Assembly: GCA_964468435.1 (NCBI GenBank)
Contig: CAYXVE010000082.1
Coordinates: forward strand, 1 to 17,862
Length of the DNA stretch: 17,862 nucleotides
Direction of reading: 5' to 3'
Source: JBCCTX01 sp964468435
GTDB taxonomy: Bacteria > Bacteroidota > Bacteroidia > J057
Shown here piece by piece: positions 6,006-14,226 of this stretch (the stretch's first letter is position 1; every line of letters begins with the position of its first letter). The notes under the pieces were generated by a model. That model did no database searches. It saw only the letters and a program-made list of their open reading frames with translations, and was not told the DNA's origin. Made by a program: the position numbers and the translations under genes.

Positions 6006-8741
6006 ATGCTAGGTGTCGTAAGGAAAAGATGGTTTGGGGGGATTTTGCTGATACTCCAATTGAGTTGGGGTGTTGCGCAGCAAGATCGAATCGACAGCCT
6101 CGAGCAGGCTTTACAGCTCGAAGGTGATAAGGAATTGCGGCTCCAGTATCTCAATGAGCTCAGGATGGAATACCTGGAACAAAACCAGGAGCAGAAAGCT
6201 ATTGAGTATGCACGAAAGGCCGTACAGGAAAGTGAATGGCACGGTAACAAAGAGCGGGCTTATGCCAATATGTACCTGGGCAATACATATAGGCACTTTG
6301 AGATCACAGATCTCGCTCTGGGCCGTTACAAAGATGCATTAACTTATCACGAAACCAGAAAACCTGGCGAAGTTTATTCGCTGGAAATATATACTACCCT
6401 GGATGCAATAGGTGATTGTCAGGTCATCCTGGAGCAATATGAAGAGGCCATTGAAGCCTATAAGAAACGGCTCAACTACGCTACCCAAAATCAAGACAGC
6501 CTGGAGATCACCAAAAGCCTGAATGCAATCGGTAGCGTATTTGAAAAACAGTCCAAGTTCCGGGAAGCACTTACCTACTACGATAGTGCATTAATCAATA
6601 ACCGGGCGATGAACGATTCTACCCAGATCTCCAATTCCTATGCAAACCTGGGTAGTACCTATCATAAATTAGAGGAATATCCTCGTGCGATTGAAGTTTT
6701 CCAAAAATCCCTAAATGGCTACAAATGGCATATCGATCAACTGAAATACGCAGCGGTATATAATAATATTGGTCTTTCATGGCTTGCCATGAAAAATTAC
6801 GATGAAGCCCGGAGGTATTTTGACATGTCCAATAGTCTCTATGACGAAATGGGTGAACAGGAGGGGTTGATAGATACCTGGAACAATCTGGGACACAGTT
6901 ACCTGATGCAGCAAGATTACGAAAGGGCGCGCAGGCACTACCTGGAAGCCGAGAAAGATCTACTGGGTGAGCAATCAGAAACACACGTAGAGACCTTGTA
7001 TCTGCTAGGATTATGTAACTTCCGTATGGGGGAATACGATCAGGCGCTTGAATATTTCCAGCAATCCCTGGCTACAAGCTATGATATGGGAATTTCGGCC
7101 TATCGCAAAGAGTCTTACAAACACATAGCTGAAATTTACCGGATTAAAGGAGAATTTAAAGATGCTTTTGATTATATCCTGCTTCACCTGGGAGCGGTAG
7201 ACTCTACCTCACTTCAGGAGTCCAACAAGGCGATCAAGGAATTACAGGAAAATCTCAACCAACGGAGAAAGGAGTTGGAAGAGCAAAACAAGGAGATCAT
7301 GGAGGAGAAAGAGCTTCTGAATCAAAGTTACAGCAGTCTTACAGATATTGTTACCCTTATTGTCTTTACGACCATCCTGTTGTTGATCATCGTAGTTATT
7401 CTGCTCTATCGTCAAACCAAGATCAAGCAACAGGCCAACGACAAACTCGCAGAACAAAATAAGGTCATTAATGCCCAGAACCGGCAACTGCATAAGATCA
7501 ATCAGCATCTCGAAGATGCCCGTGTACAAGCTGAGGCTGCTTCCGTAGCGAAATCTGAGTTCCTGGCTACCATGAGCCACGAGATACGCACACCGATGAA
7601 TGGTATCATCGGGATGACCAACCTGATGTTGGATACATATCTCGACCCCAAACAGCATGAGTACGCTGAAACGATCGCCACCAGCAGCAATAGCCTGCTG
7701 TCACTGCTTAACGATATACTCGACTACTCACGGGTTGAAGCCGGCAAACTGGAACTAGAAGTGCAGGAAGTTCACCTGCGTAAGGCGCTGGACGAAGTTC
7801 TGGCATTGTTCTCTCAAATTGCCAAAGACAAAGGCGTACAACTGGATTATAGTCTTTCTGCCTATATACCCGCGTATATCAAGTGTGATCCTACTCGTCT
7901 AAGGCAGATCCTGGTCAATCTGGTGAGTAATGCGCTGAAATTTACTGAAGATGGATATGTACATATTGCCGTGCGAATGCGCGACAAAGATCCATTGCTG
8001 ATCGATACCGATGAACCTTTTCAACTAGAGTTTGAGGTTAGAGATACGGGTATCGGGATACCTGATGAAAAATTGAAAGCTATCTTTGATTCGTTTCAGC
8101 AGGTAGATTCCTCCATTTCCCGGCGCTATGGTGGCGCAGGGCTAGGGCTGGCTATTACCAAGAAACTCCTTGAGATGATGGACGGAGATATCACAGTGAA
8201 GAGCCAGGAAGGAATCGGTTCAACATTTACCTTTTATATTACAACTCAGGCCTGTGAGCCTTCCGAGCCTGTGGTTGAACCCATTGCCAGGCACATCTCA
8301 GCTAGAAATGGTCATATCATGAACCAGAAGCTCGGTAAGATCTACCCACTAAAAATCCTCGTGGCAGAAGACAATCAAATCAACCAAACCGTCGTAGAGG
8401 GAATCCTGGAAAAGATGGGCTTTAGCATTGCCATGGCCAATGATGGGGAAGAGGTCATGACCTTCCTCGAACAACAGCCTTATGACCTGATATTCATGGA
8501 TATACAGATGCCCAATATGGATGGTATCACCGCTACAAAGGAAATTATCCAAAAATATGGTAACGATACCAAACCTATAATCGTCGCCATGACGGCCAAC
8601 GCCATGTCAGGTGTAAGAGAAGAGTATCTCTCAGTTGGTATGGATGACTATATCAGTAAACCATTTAACCTGGGAGATCTCGAGCGGGTCATTGCCAAGT
8701 GGGGCGACATTATTCTGGAAAAAAAGCTAAATCAGATTTAA
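6006..8741 (+). CDS. Hybrid sensor histidine kinase/response regulator with TPR sensor
   Basis: A 911-residue inner-membrane signalling protein that should autophosphorylate on a histidine and pass the phosphate to its own receiver. Order: signal peptide (about 1–21: basic RKRW then a hydrophobic stretch), about eight TPR repeats (about 78–396, presumably periplasmic), a coiled coil (about 405–442), one TM helix (about 448–468), a second coiled coil (471–516), HisKA with H525 in MSHEIRTPMNG, HATPase_c with the N-box N642, DTGIGIP (about 680) and GGAGLGL (about 709), and a C-terminal receiver with acidic EDN, phospho-acceptor D832 in FMDIQMPNMDG and K885. All catalytic residues are present. 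No DNA-binding domain follows the receiver, so output must go through a partner. An upstream in-frame TTG at 5961 is less likely because the ATG at 6006 gives a clean signal peptide. It is first in a three-gene unit with the CHAT protease 8 bp downstream. Confidence 0.93.
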   Translation: MLGVVRKRWFGGILLILQLSWGVAQQDRIDSLEQALQLEGDKELRLQYLNELRMEYLEQNQEQKAIEYARKAVQESEWHGNKERAYANMYLGNTYRHFEITDLALGRYKDALTYHETRKPGEVYSLEIYTTLDAIGDCQVILEQYEEAIEAYKKRLNYATQNQDSLEITKSLNAIGSVFEKQSKFREALTYYDSALINNRAMNDSTQISNSYANLGSTYHKLEEYPRAIEVFQKSLNGYKWHIDQLKYAAVYNNIGLSWLAMKNYDEARRYFDMSNSLYDEMGEQEGLIDTWNNLGHSYLMQQDYERARRHYLEAEKDLLGEQSETHVETLYLLGLCNFRMGEYDQALEYFQQSLATSYDMGISAYRKESYKHIAEIYRIKGEFKDAFDYILLHLGAVDSTSLQESNKAIKELQENLNQRRKELEEQNKEIMEEKELLNQSYSSLTDIVTLIVFTTILLLIIVVILLYRQTKIKQQANDKLAEQNKVINAQNRQLHKINQHLEDARVQAEAASVAKSEFLATMSHEIRTPMNGIIGMTNLMLDTYLDPKQHEYAETIATSSNSLLSLLNDILDYSRVEAGKLELEVQEVHLRKALDEVLALFSQIAKDKGVQLDYSLSAYIPAYIKCDPTRLRQILVNLVSNALKFTEDGYVHIAVRMRDKDPLLIDTDEPFQLEFEVRDTGIGIPDEKLKAIFDSFQQVDSSISRRYGGAGLGLAITKKLLEMMDGDITVKSQEGIGSTFTFYITTQACEPSEPVVEPIARHISARNGHIMNQKLGKIYPLKILVAEDNQINQTVVEGILEKMGFSIAMANDGEEVMTFLEQQPYDLIFMDIQMPNMDGITATKEIIQKYGNDTKPIIVAMTANAMSGVREEYLSVGMDDYISKPFNLGDLERVIAKWGDIILEKKLNQI

Positions 8742-8749
8742 TATAACAC

Positions 8750-9658
8750 ATGCCCAACCAACCTCCTGTCATTTTACTCGCCTTTGCCAATGATAAGGCG
8801 GGAAATACCTTTTTGAGAAGTATTGCCCGTGAGCAAACTGCGATCAACAGATCCTTACAGAAGCTGGAAGACAATAATCTCTGCAAAGTGATCACACTTG
8901 CTGATGCATCTGCTGGTGATATATTCGATGTTTTCCGTCGGTATGATGTACGCATTTTCCACTATGGCGGCCATGCAGATGACAGCTACATGCACCTGGC
9001 CTCAGCACCTGGAGCGGAACGCACGATAGATGCTCAGCATTTTGCAGACTATATGGGTCAGCGAAATTCACTAAAACTCGTCTTTCTCAACGGTTGCGCT
9101 ACCTATCAGCAGGGAAACTTCCTGCGCCAGGAAGGCATACCCTACAGCATTATTACCAATCAGAAAATCAACGACCAAGCGGCTCAGGAATTTGCAACCC
9201 AATTCTACAGCAACCTGGCAGCTGGTGAGAATGTACCTGAAGCCTTCAACAATGCCTCAAGTATGGTCAAAAGCCAATATGGAGGAGAAACCCGCTCGCT
9301 CATCTGGGAAGGAAAGGAGACGGAAGAAAAAGGTAGCTTCGCCTGGGAACTCTTTGAAAGTAAAAATGCTGATCCAGACTGGATTATAACCGTTAGGGAG
9401 GTAGATGTACTCATACAGGAGGCCAACAATCTGATCGGTAATGGGAAAGTAAAGAAAGCGATAGATCTATTGAAGTCATATGCTGAGGAAATGAAGCATG
9501 AAAGTATGGATTCCCTGGTACATATATCCAACCGGCTGAAAAAGCTCGAAAAGGATTCGATGCTTGGATTAATCAGCTACAGCGATGAGTCCATCCAACG
9601 CGCCCAGATCACTCATAGCCTGATAGAAATAGCTAAGACACTTCGCGAACAATTATGA
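8750..9658 (+). CDS. CHAT-domain (caspase-like) protease with C-terminal EAD11-like domain
   Basis: A 302-residue cytosolic protein. Residues about 5–205 form a CHAT domain, a caspase/separase-clan cysteine peptidase fold. The catalytic dyad is visible: H75 in HYGGHAD and C116 in LNGCAT, each at the end of a hydrophobic beta strand as the family requires. Residues about 217–302 are helical, with a pattern of a basic helix (LIGNGKVKKAIDLL), then SNRLKKLEKDSMLGLISY and a final arginine/hydrophobic helix. This matches my memory of effector-associated domain 11 (EAD11), a death-domain-like adaptor found fused to effectors in Bacteroidota conflict systems. CHAT domains act as proteases in bacterial immunity, for example the Craspase/TPR-CHAT and bacterial gasdermin systems. 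The gene sits between the kinase and the methyltransferase and overlaps the latter by ATGA. No EAD partner or substrate is visible in the window. The CHAT call is firm, the EAD11 call likely. Confidence 0.88.
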   Translation: MPNQPPVILLAFANDKAGNTFLRSIAREQTAINRSLQKLEDNNLCKVITLADASAGDIFDVFRRYDVRIFHYGGHADDSYMHLASAPGAERTIDAQHFADYMGQRNSLKLVFLNGCATYQQGNFLRQEGIPYSIITNQKINDQAAQEFATQFYSNLAAGENVPEAFNNASSMVKSQYGGETRSLIWEGKETEEKGSFAWELFESKNADPDWIITVREVDVLIQEANNLIGNGKVKKAIDLLKSYAEEMKHESMDSLVHISNRLKKLEKDSMLGLISYSDESIQRAQITHSLIEIAKTLREQL

Positions 9659-10371
9659 TCCTTTCTCCTGAGAAGGATCCCCTGGGTCAGGCCCTGAAAG
9701 ACTATCATACTCATGGAACTGCACCAGACATTCTCGTCAAATCCGACCTGGGTGATGATGACAGCTACGATATCGCTTACTATTTTCGATCCGAGGCTGA
9801 GCTTCCTCCCTGGGAAAAGGTAGCTCTGGATCATTGTAAAGGACGTATACTCGACATTGGAGCTGGAACTGGCTGTCATGCGCTGATTTTACAGGAAAGG
9901 GGAATGAAGGTGCTGGCCATGGACGTATCACCTGGAGCAGTAGAAGTCATGCAGCAGAGAGGGGTAAAAGATGTACGTCTCGGAGATGTGTTTTCACTAT
10001 CAGATGAAAAGTTTGAAACACTTCTGATGCTCATGAATGGACTGGGGATTGTGGGTGATTTTGCGGGGCTGGACTATTTTCTGGAGTTTTCCAGGACTCT
10101 GCTTAACCCCGGAGGACAAATCCTGGTAGACTCCTCCGATATCTCATACCTGCTGGAAAGCGATACCTATCTGATAGATAGCATACCGCATGAAGGAAAG
10201 TTCGGAGAGGTTCAGTTTCAAATGATCTACCGGGATACGTCTAGCGATGTATTTCCCTGGCTATATGCAGATTTTCCCACACTCAGAAACTATGCCCAGC
10301 GGCATGGCTACACCTGCCAGGTACTGGCTGAAGGGGGGCATTATGAATATGTCGCCAGGATTAGCTGGTAG
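9655..10371 (+). CDS. Class I SAM-dependent methyltransferase
   Basis: A 238-residue Rossmann-fold methyltransferase. Motif I is DIGAGTG (67–73), the acidic residue after beta-2 is D90 in AMDVSP, and a post-motif region NPGGQILVDSSD marks the end of the core. The N-terminus (DPLGQALKDYHTHG) and LLMLMNGLGI are recognisable as a widespread Bacteroidota family of small methyltransferases whose substrate is unknown. The start ATG overlaps the stop of the CHAT gene (ATGA), so translation is probably coupled. No DNA-methyltransferase motif such as NPPY is present, and the length is far too small for restriction-modification, so a small molecule or protein is the likely substrate. Whether it belongs functionally with the CHAT gene or is only a conserved neighbour is not clear. 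Confidence 0.9.
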   Translation: MILSPEKDPLGQALKDYHTHGTAPDILVKSDLGDDDSYDIAYYFRSEAELPPWEKVALDHCKGRILDIGAGTGCHALILQERGMKVLAMDVSPGAVEVMQQRGVKDVRLGDVFSLSDEKFETLLMLMNGLGIVGDFAGLDYFLEFSRTLLNPGGQILVDSSDISYLLESDTYLIDSIPHEGKFGEVQFQMIYRDTSSDVFPWLYADFPTLRNYAQRHGYTCQVLAEGGHYEYVARISW

Positions 10372-10385
10372 CTAGTAGCTCATAA

Positions 10386-10414
10386 GCCCGCGCTCGTTTG
10401 CAACGGGAGCGGGC
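10386..10414. repeat. GC-rich hairpin, first of a REP-like pair
   Basis: GCCCGC (10386–10391) pairs with GCGGGC (10409–10414), with inner partial pairing around a GTTTGCAAC core that is itself palindromic. No T-run follows, so it is not a standard terminator, though it could stop both convergent transcripts. The core is shared with the next hairpin. Confidence 0.5.
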
Positions 10415-10439
10415 GAGCTATGCGATGATATCGCGGTTG

Positions 10440-10498
10440 GCTGGCGGAAGTTGCAAACTCCCGCCAGCGTTCTGAGGGGAGATCCCGCCAGCGTTCTG
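10440..10498. repeat. REP-like hairpin and a 16-bp direct repeat
   Basis: GCTGGCGG (10440–10447) and CCGCCAGC (10461–10468) form a near-perfect hairpin with inner AGTT/AACT pairs and a GCA loop. Its right arm is part of a 16-bp unit, TCCCGCCAGCGTTCTG, present exactly at 10459–10474 and again at 10483–10498. The GTTGCAAAC core is the reverse complement of the core of the hairpin at 10386. This looks like a dispersed palindromic repeat family in the convergent gap between the methyltransferase and the sugar permease; genome-wide dispersal cannot be seen here. Confidence 0.55.
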
Positions 10499-10518
10499 CT
10501 TGTCTGAATCGACACTGA

Positions 10519-11493
10519 TTATTGGATGCGGTGCTTGAGGCGGTCGAAGAGGACAGCACCAACGATGATAGCACCGATGATGATCTCCTGTACGTAGTTG
10601 GGAACACCGAGCATGTTGCAGCCGTTGCGGAGCACGGCCATGATCAGGGCACCGATGATGGAGCCTGTCGCACTCCCTTCGCCTCCGCTGAGCGAGGCTC
10701 CACCGATCACTACAGCTGCGATAATATCGAGTTCTAGCCCTACGGCTGCCGTGGGATCGCCTACCGTGAGGTTGGCGAACTGCATGATAGCTGCAATGCC
10801 GGTCAACAGACCGCAGAAGCCGTAGATCGCAATTTTCATGCGATCCACCTTGATTCCGCAAAGCCTTGCGGTCTGCTCGCTAGAGCCGATGGCAAAGACA
10901 TAACGACCGAAAACGGTACGCCTCAGCAGGACCACTGATAGAATGAATATCAGGACACCAATCCAGATTCCTGGCGCAAAGATCAGCCAGGCAGGTTCTG
11001 GATCAACGAGCATCAGGCTATTGAGCCAGGTTTCAGGCGCAGGAATGGTCTGTTCCCTACCGATCCATTTGGCTACGCCGCGTGCGATCTGCATCGTACC
11101 CAGGGTAACGATAAAGGGGACGATCCTGAATCGCGATATGAGGAAGCCGTTGAGCCAACCGGTCGTGCCGCAGGCGGCGATGCCGCCGATGGCGGCCAAT
11201 AGGATCAGACTTAATTCCGGCAAGGTCGCGCCGCCCATGTTGAGGACGACGGCTGTAACTACCGTCCCCAGCGCAATCTGCGATCCCACACTGAGGTCTA
11301 TACCCTCAGAGATAATCACAAAAGTCATCCCCAAAGCTGCAGTGCCCACGATGACGCTTTGTGTTAGGATAGTCTTGATGTTATAAAATGAACTGAAAGC
11401 GGACGGACTCAGCACCCAAAACAGGACAAAGACAAATACCAGTCCCAAAAGTGGTCCCAGACCGGGTAAGAGGGCGCGTATTTTTTGTTTCAT
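10519..11493 (-). CDS. Sugar ABC transporter permease, RbsC/XylH type
   Basis: A 324-residue inner-membrane permease of the BPD_transp_2 (RbsC) family for carbohydrate uptake. Characteristic features: eight to ten hydrophobic helices, SEGIDLSVGS in the first third (the hallmark of ribose/xylose-type permeases), RFRIVPFIVTLGTM, a conserved cytoplasmic loop with GSSEQTARLCGI that contacts the ATPase, and a C-terminal half with GGASLSGGEGS. Length and order are normal. It is the third transporter gene on the minus strand, 103 bp after the ATPase gene; that gap holds a hairpin. The substrate cannot be told from this protein alone. Confidence 0.94.
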   Translation of the reverse strand: MKQKIRALLPGLGPLLGLVFVFVLFWVLSPSAFSSFYNIKTILTQSVIVGTAALGMTFVIISEGIDLSVGSQIALGTVVTAVVLNMGGATLPELSLILLAAIGGIAACGTTGWLNGFLISRFRIVPFIVTLGTMQIARGVAKWIGREQTIPAPETWLNSLMLVDPEPAWLIFAPGIWIGVLIFILSVVLLRRTVFGRYVFAIGSSEQTARLCGIKVDRMKIAIYGFCGLLTGIAAIMQFANLTVGDPTAAVGLELDIIAAVVIGGASLSGGEGSATGSIIGALIMAVLRNGCNMLGVPNYVQEIIIGAIIVGAVLFDRLKHRIQ

Positions 11494-11530
11494 TCGTTTG
11501 TTCGTCTAGTATATGTAATTTTACATTATC

Positions 11531-11575
11531 GCCTGGGTGCCCAAGCCCATATTGATCGCTTAGGTGCCCGGGGGC
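11531..11575. repeat. Imperfect inverted repeat between ABC ATPase and permease genes
   Basis: Arms 11531–11546 and 11558–11575 can pair over about 15 positions with an 11-nt loop; each contains GGTGCCC. Several pairs are G·T on the plus strand, so folding is stronger in plus-strand RNA than in the operon's own (minus) transcript. It sits in the longest gap inside the transporter operon. Role unclear: an mRNA-processing site or a remnant of a dispersed repeat. Confidence 0.4.
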
Positions 11576-11596
11576 AGGATGTGCTACCGCGAATCC

Positions 11597-13108
11597 CTAG
11601 CGTTCTACTGTGCCTGATGTTGCGTACAACATCACCTGATGTTCATCCCATTGATCAACAGGATATACCGGGGACAGACGCCCTTTATACATTACTGCCA
11701 GGGTATCAGAGATACCAAACAGCTCTGGCAGATATGAGCTGACTACAATCAGTGCCTTACCCTGACGGGCAAGCTCCTGGATCAGGCGGTAGATCTCCGC
11801 TTTACTGCCGATGTCGATCCCACGCGTGGGTTCGTCGAGGATCAGGATATCGCTATCCTGATGCAGTAAGCGAGCAATACATACCTTTTGCTGATTTCCT
11901 CCCGATAAAGCCCCAATGGGCTGATGGGCAGAACTGCTTTTCACATTCAGCTTCCTCATCCACTCACTTCCCTTGCGCAATTCCTCATTAAGATTCAATA
12001 GACCCCATCTCCGGTATTGGGTGATCGCAGGCAAGGTAAGATTGTGTAAAATAGACAGATTTAATGCCAACCCTTCCTCCTTGCGGTTTTCACTTAGTAG
12101 GTTGATACTATTTTTTAAGGCAGAGACAGGCTTTATATATTGTACTTTTAGCGTTTTTCCACCTTTGATGTTGATCGAAACTGTCCCTCCATCTGCTTTT
12201 TCCAGTCCAAACAAGGTTCTGACCATTTCTGAACGTCCCGAACCGACCAATCCGGCAATTCCCAGAATTTCACCTCTTCTGATGCTGAAAGATGCTTGCT
12301 TAGGTAATCCCCTTAATCCATGCAGGTCCTTTGCTTCCAGGATTACATCTCCTAATCGATGTTCGAGGCGGGGATACAGTTCATCAACAGAACGTCCCAC
12401 CATGTAAGTGATTAGCTCAGGAATTGTCACCTCCCCAACTTTCCCACTGGCCACGGTTTCTCCATCTCTCAACACCGTATATCTGTCGCCGATCTCCTGT
12501 ACCTCTTCCAGAAAATGACTGATATAGATGATGGCTACCCCTCTATCACGCAGTTTATAGATCACTTCAAAAAGCGAACGGGTATCCGCTGCTGAGAGGG
12601 AACTGGTGGGCTCGTCCATAACTACAATACGGGCATCTGAAAGCAGCGCCCGGCCGATCTCCACGATTTGTTGTTTACCAATGCTGAGTTCCCGCACCAG
12701 CATATCCGGACTGATCTCATCTTGTCCCAATTCCTGCAATATCCCGGAAATGGTTTCCTGCTGGCTGTTGAGCCATCCCAAACGATGGGATTCCATGCCC
12801 AGGGTAATGTTTTCCTCAACAGTCAGATGTGGGGCCAGATTGAGTTCCTGGTAGATCATACTGATACCAGAAGCTCTCCCATCCAGCGGTGAAGACGGGC
12901 GGTATGGATTTCCCGAAAATTCCATGATTCCCGTTTCCGGTCTGTGTACTCCACTCAGCACTTTCATCAAAGTAGATTTCCCCGCACCATTTTCCCCAAT
13001 CAACGTATGTACCTCTCCCGGATAGACATCCAGGGATACCCCTTTCAGGGCCTTGACGGGACCAAAGGATTTGAAAACATCTCTTATGCGAAGAATAGGC
13101 TCCGGCAT
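11597..13108 (-). CDS. Sugar ABC importer ATPase, RbsA/MglA type
   Basis: A 503-residue double ATPase of the carbohydrate-uptake type 2 family, energising import together with the adjacent permease. The first nucleotide-binding domain has Walker A GENGAGKST (38–46), a signature-like LSIGKQQ and Walker B VVMDEPTSSL. The second has a degenerate Walker A (GLVGSGRSE) but an intact signature LSGGNQQKV and Walker B ILILDEPTRGID. This asymmetry is standard for RbsA/MglA proteins. The length matches the family. The start codon is 37 bp after the stop of the binding-protein gene, consistent with one operon. The substrate is not determined by sequence. Confidence 0.95.
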   Translation of the reverse strand: MPEPILRIRDVFKSFGPVKALKGVSLDVYPGEVHTLIGENGAGKSTLMKVLSGVHRPETGIMEFSGNPYRPSSPLDGRASGISMIYQELNLAPHLTVEENITLGMESHRLGWLNSQQETISGILQELGQDEISPDMLVRELSIGKQQIVEIGRALLSDARIVVMDEPTSSLSAADTRSLFEVIYKLRDRGVAIIYISHFLEEVQEIGDRYTVLRDGETVASGKVGEVTIPELITYMVGRSVDELYPRLEHRLGDVILEAKDLHGLRGLPKQASFSIRRGEILGIAGLVGSGRSEMVRTLFGLEKADGGTVSINIKGGKTLKVQYIKPVSALKNSINLLSENRKEEGLALNLSILHNLTLPAITQYRRWGLLNLNEELRKGSEWMRKLNVKSSSAHQPIGALSGGNQQKVCIARLLHQDSDILILDEPTRGIDIGSKAEIYRLIQELARQGKALIVVSSYLPELFGISDTLAVMYKGRLSPVYPVDQWDEHQVMLYATSGTVER

Positions 13109-13145
13109 GTATATTTTTAGCTGTCAGGGATCTAACAAAAACCCG

Positions 13146-14135
13146 TTATTCGGTCAACCATCTGTCAAGGTCTGGAGAAAGTAGCGCTATCGCTTCTGAC
13201 TCTTCCATATTTTCAGGTGTCACCATCATGACCCGGGTATCAACCTTATCTGAAATCTCCTCTCTCTGAAGATAAGCAACGATACTTTTTACCCCCTGAT
13301 ATCCCATATCAAAGGGATCCTGGACCAGTAGACCATGAATTTCATTATTGCGCATGGCTTCGATAAGCGTCTCGTTGGAGTCAAATCCGATAAAGTATAT
13401 ATCTCCAGCTTTTCCGGCGGTTTGTAGTGCACGCAGCATACCATGTGTGGACGACTCATTGGGACAAAAGATCGCATCCACTTCCTGAAAGCGGTTGAGC
13501 AGGTTTTGGGAAGCCTGAAAGGCTTTTTCCATCGTAGCACCTGCATATTGGTTGTCGGAGAGAATCTCAATATCCGGATATTGGCTGATCCCATCCAGAA
13601 AGCCTTTTTCGCGGGCGACTGTACTAGCAGAACCTTCCATGTAGCGCAAAACGATTATTTTCCCCTTGCCCTCTAACAATCCAGCCATTCGTTCTGCACA
13701 CATGTTACCCCCTTCATAATTGTTGGTAGCGATAAAGCTCTGATAATCTTCGGATTCCAGATCGGAGTCAATGATCACCACGGGTATGTCGCGTCTGGCA
13801 GCGGCCTTGACAGGCGTAGCTAGTGCACGTGAATCGAGGGGTGCCAGCACAATGCCGTCCACTCCCTGACTGATGAAGTTCTGTACCACCTGAATCTGCA
13901 TCTGGCGATCATCTTCCTTGAGCGGCCCCTGCCAGATAACCTCTACGCTGAGTTCCTGCGCCGCCTTTTCTGCTCCAGCATGTATGCTTTTCCAGAACTG
14001 ATGCGTAGTACCTTTGGGGATGACAGCTATTTTTATTTGTCCCTGATCTGCGCCATTTTCCTGAGTCCCACAACCAGAAATAGCCAGCGAAGCTATCAGC
14101 GCTGCTATCCCTATATATATGCGAATGCCTTGCAT
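13146..14135 (-). CDS. Sugar ABC transporter substrate-binding lipoprotein
   Basis: A 329-residue binding protein of the RbsB-like periplasmic-binding family (Peripla_BP_4). The start at 14135 gives a short basic N-terminus, a hydrophobic stretch and a lipobox ending LAISGC with C22 as the lipidation site; an in-frame ATG at 14348 would add 71 residues that read as non-coding and overlap the dehydrogenase gene, so it is rejected. Mature features: IAVIPKGTTHQFWKSI at the first strand, GVDGIVLAPLDSRAL, DIPVVIIDSD and the late NETLIEAM/LVQDP region, all typical of RbsB relatives. It binds the substrate and hands it to the permease. The specific sugar is not known; the fucose-dehydrogenase-like neighbour suggests a deoxysugar. 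Confidence 0.92.
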   Translation of the reverse strand: MQGIRIYIGIAALIASLAISGCGTQENGADQGQIKIAVIPKGTTHQFWKSIHAGAEKAAQELSVEVIWQGPLKEDDRQMQIQVVQNFISQGVDGIVLAPLDSRALATPVKAAARRDIPVVIIDSDLESEDYQSFIATNNYEGGNMCAERMAGLLEGKGKIIVLRYMEGSASTVAREKGFLDGISQYPDIEILSDNQYAGATMEKAFQASQNLLNRFQEVDAIFCPNESSTHGMLRALQTAGKAGDIYFIGFDSNETLIEAMRNNEIHGLLVQDPFDMGYQGVKSIVAYLQREEISDKVDTRVMMVTPENMEESEAIALLSPDLDRWLTE

Positions 14136-14226
14136 AGCGAAGTAGTTAGTAGTTGATAATAGAAAACAAGGTGAATATAAGCAATGCATCGGTTTTTCGA
14201 GGCGTTGAGGGCAAGAAATTGACAAT

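Noticed and set aside
10418..10861. 147-codon minus-strand frame over the sugar permease
   Set aside because: Out-of-frame shadow of the RbsC-type permease, very Arg/His-rich, extending into the repeat hairpins.
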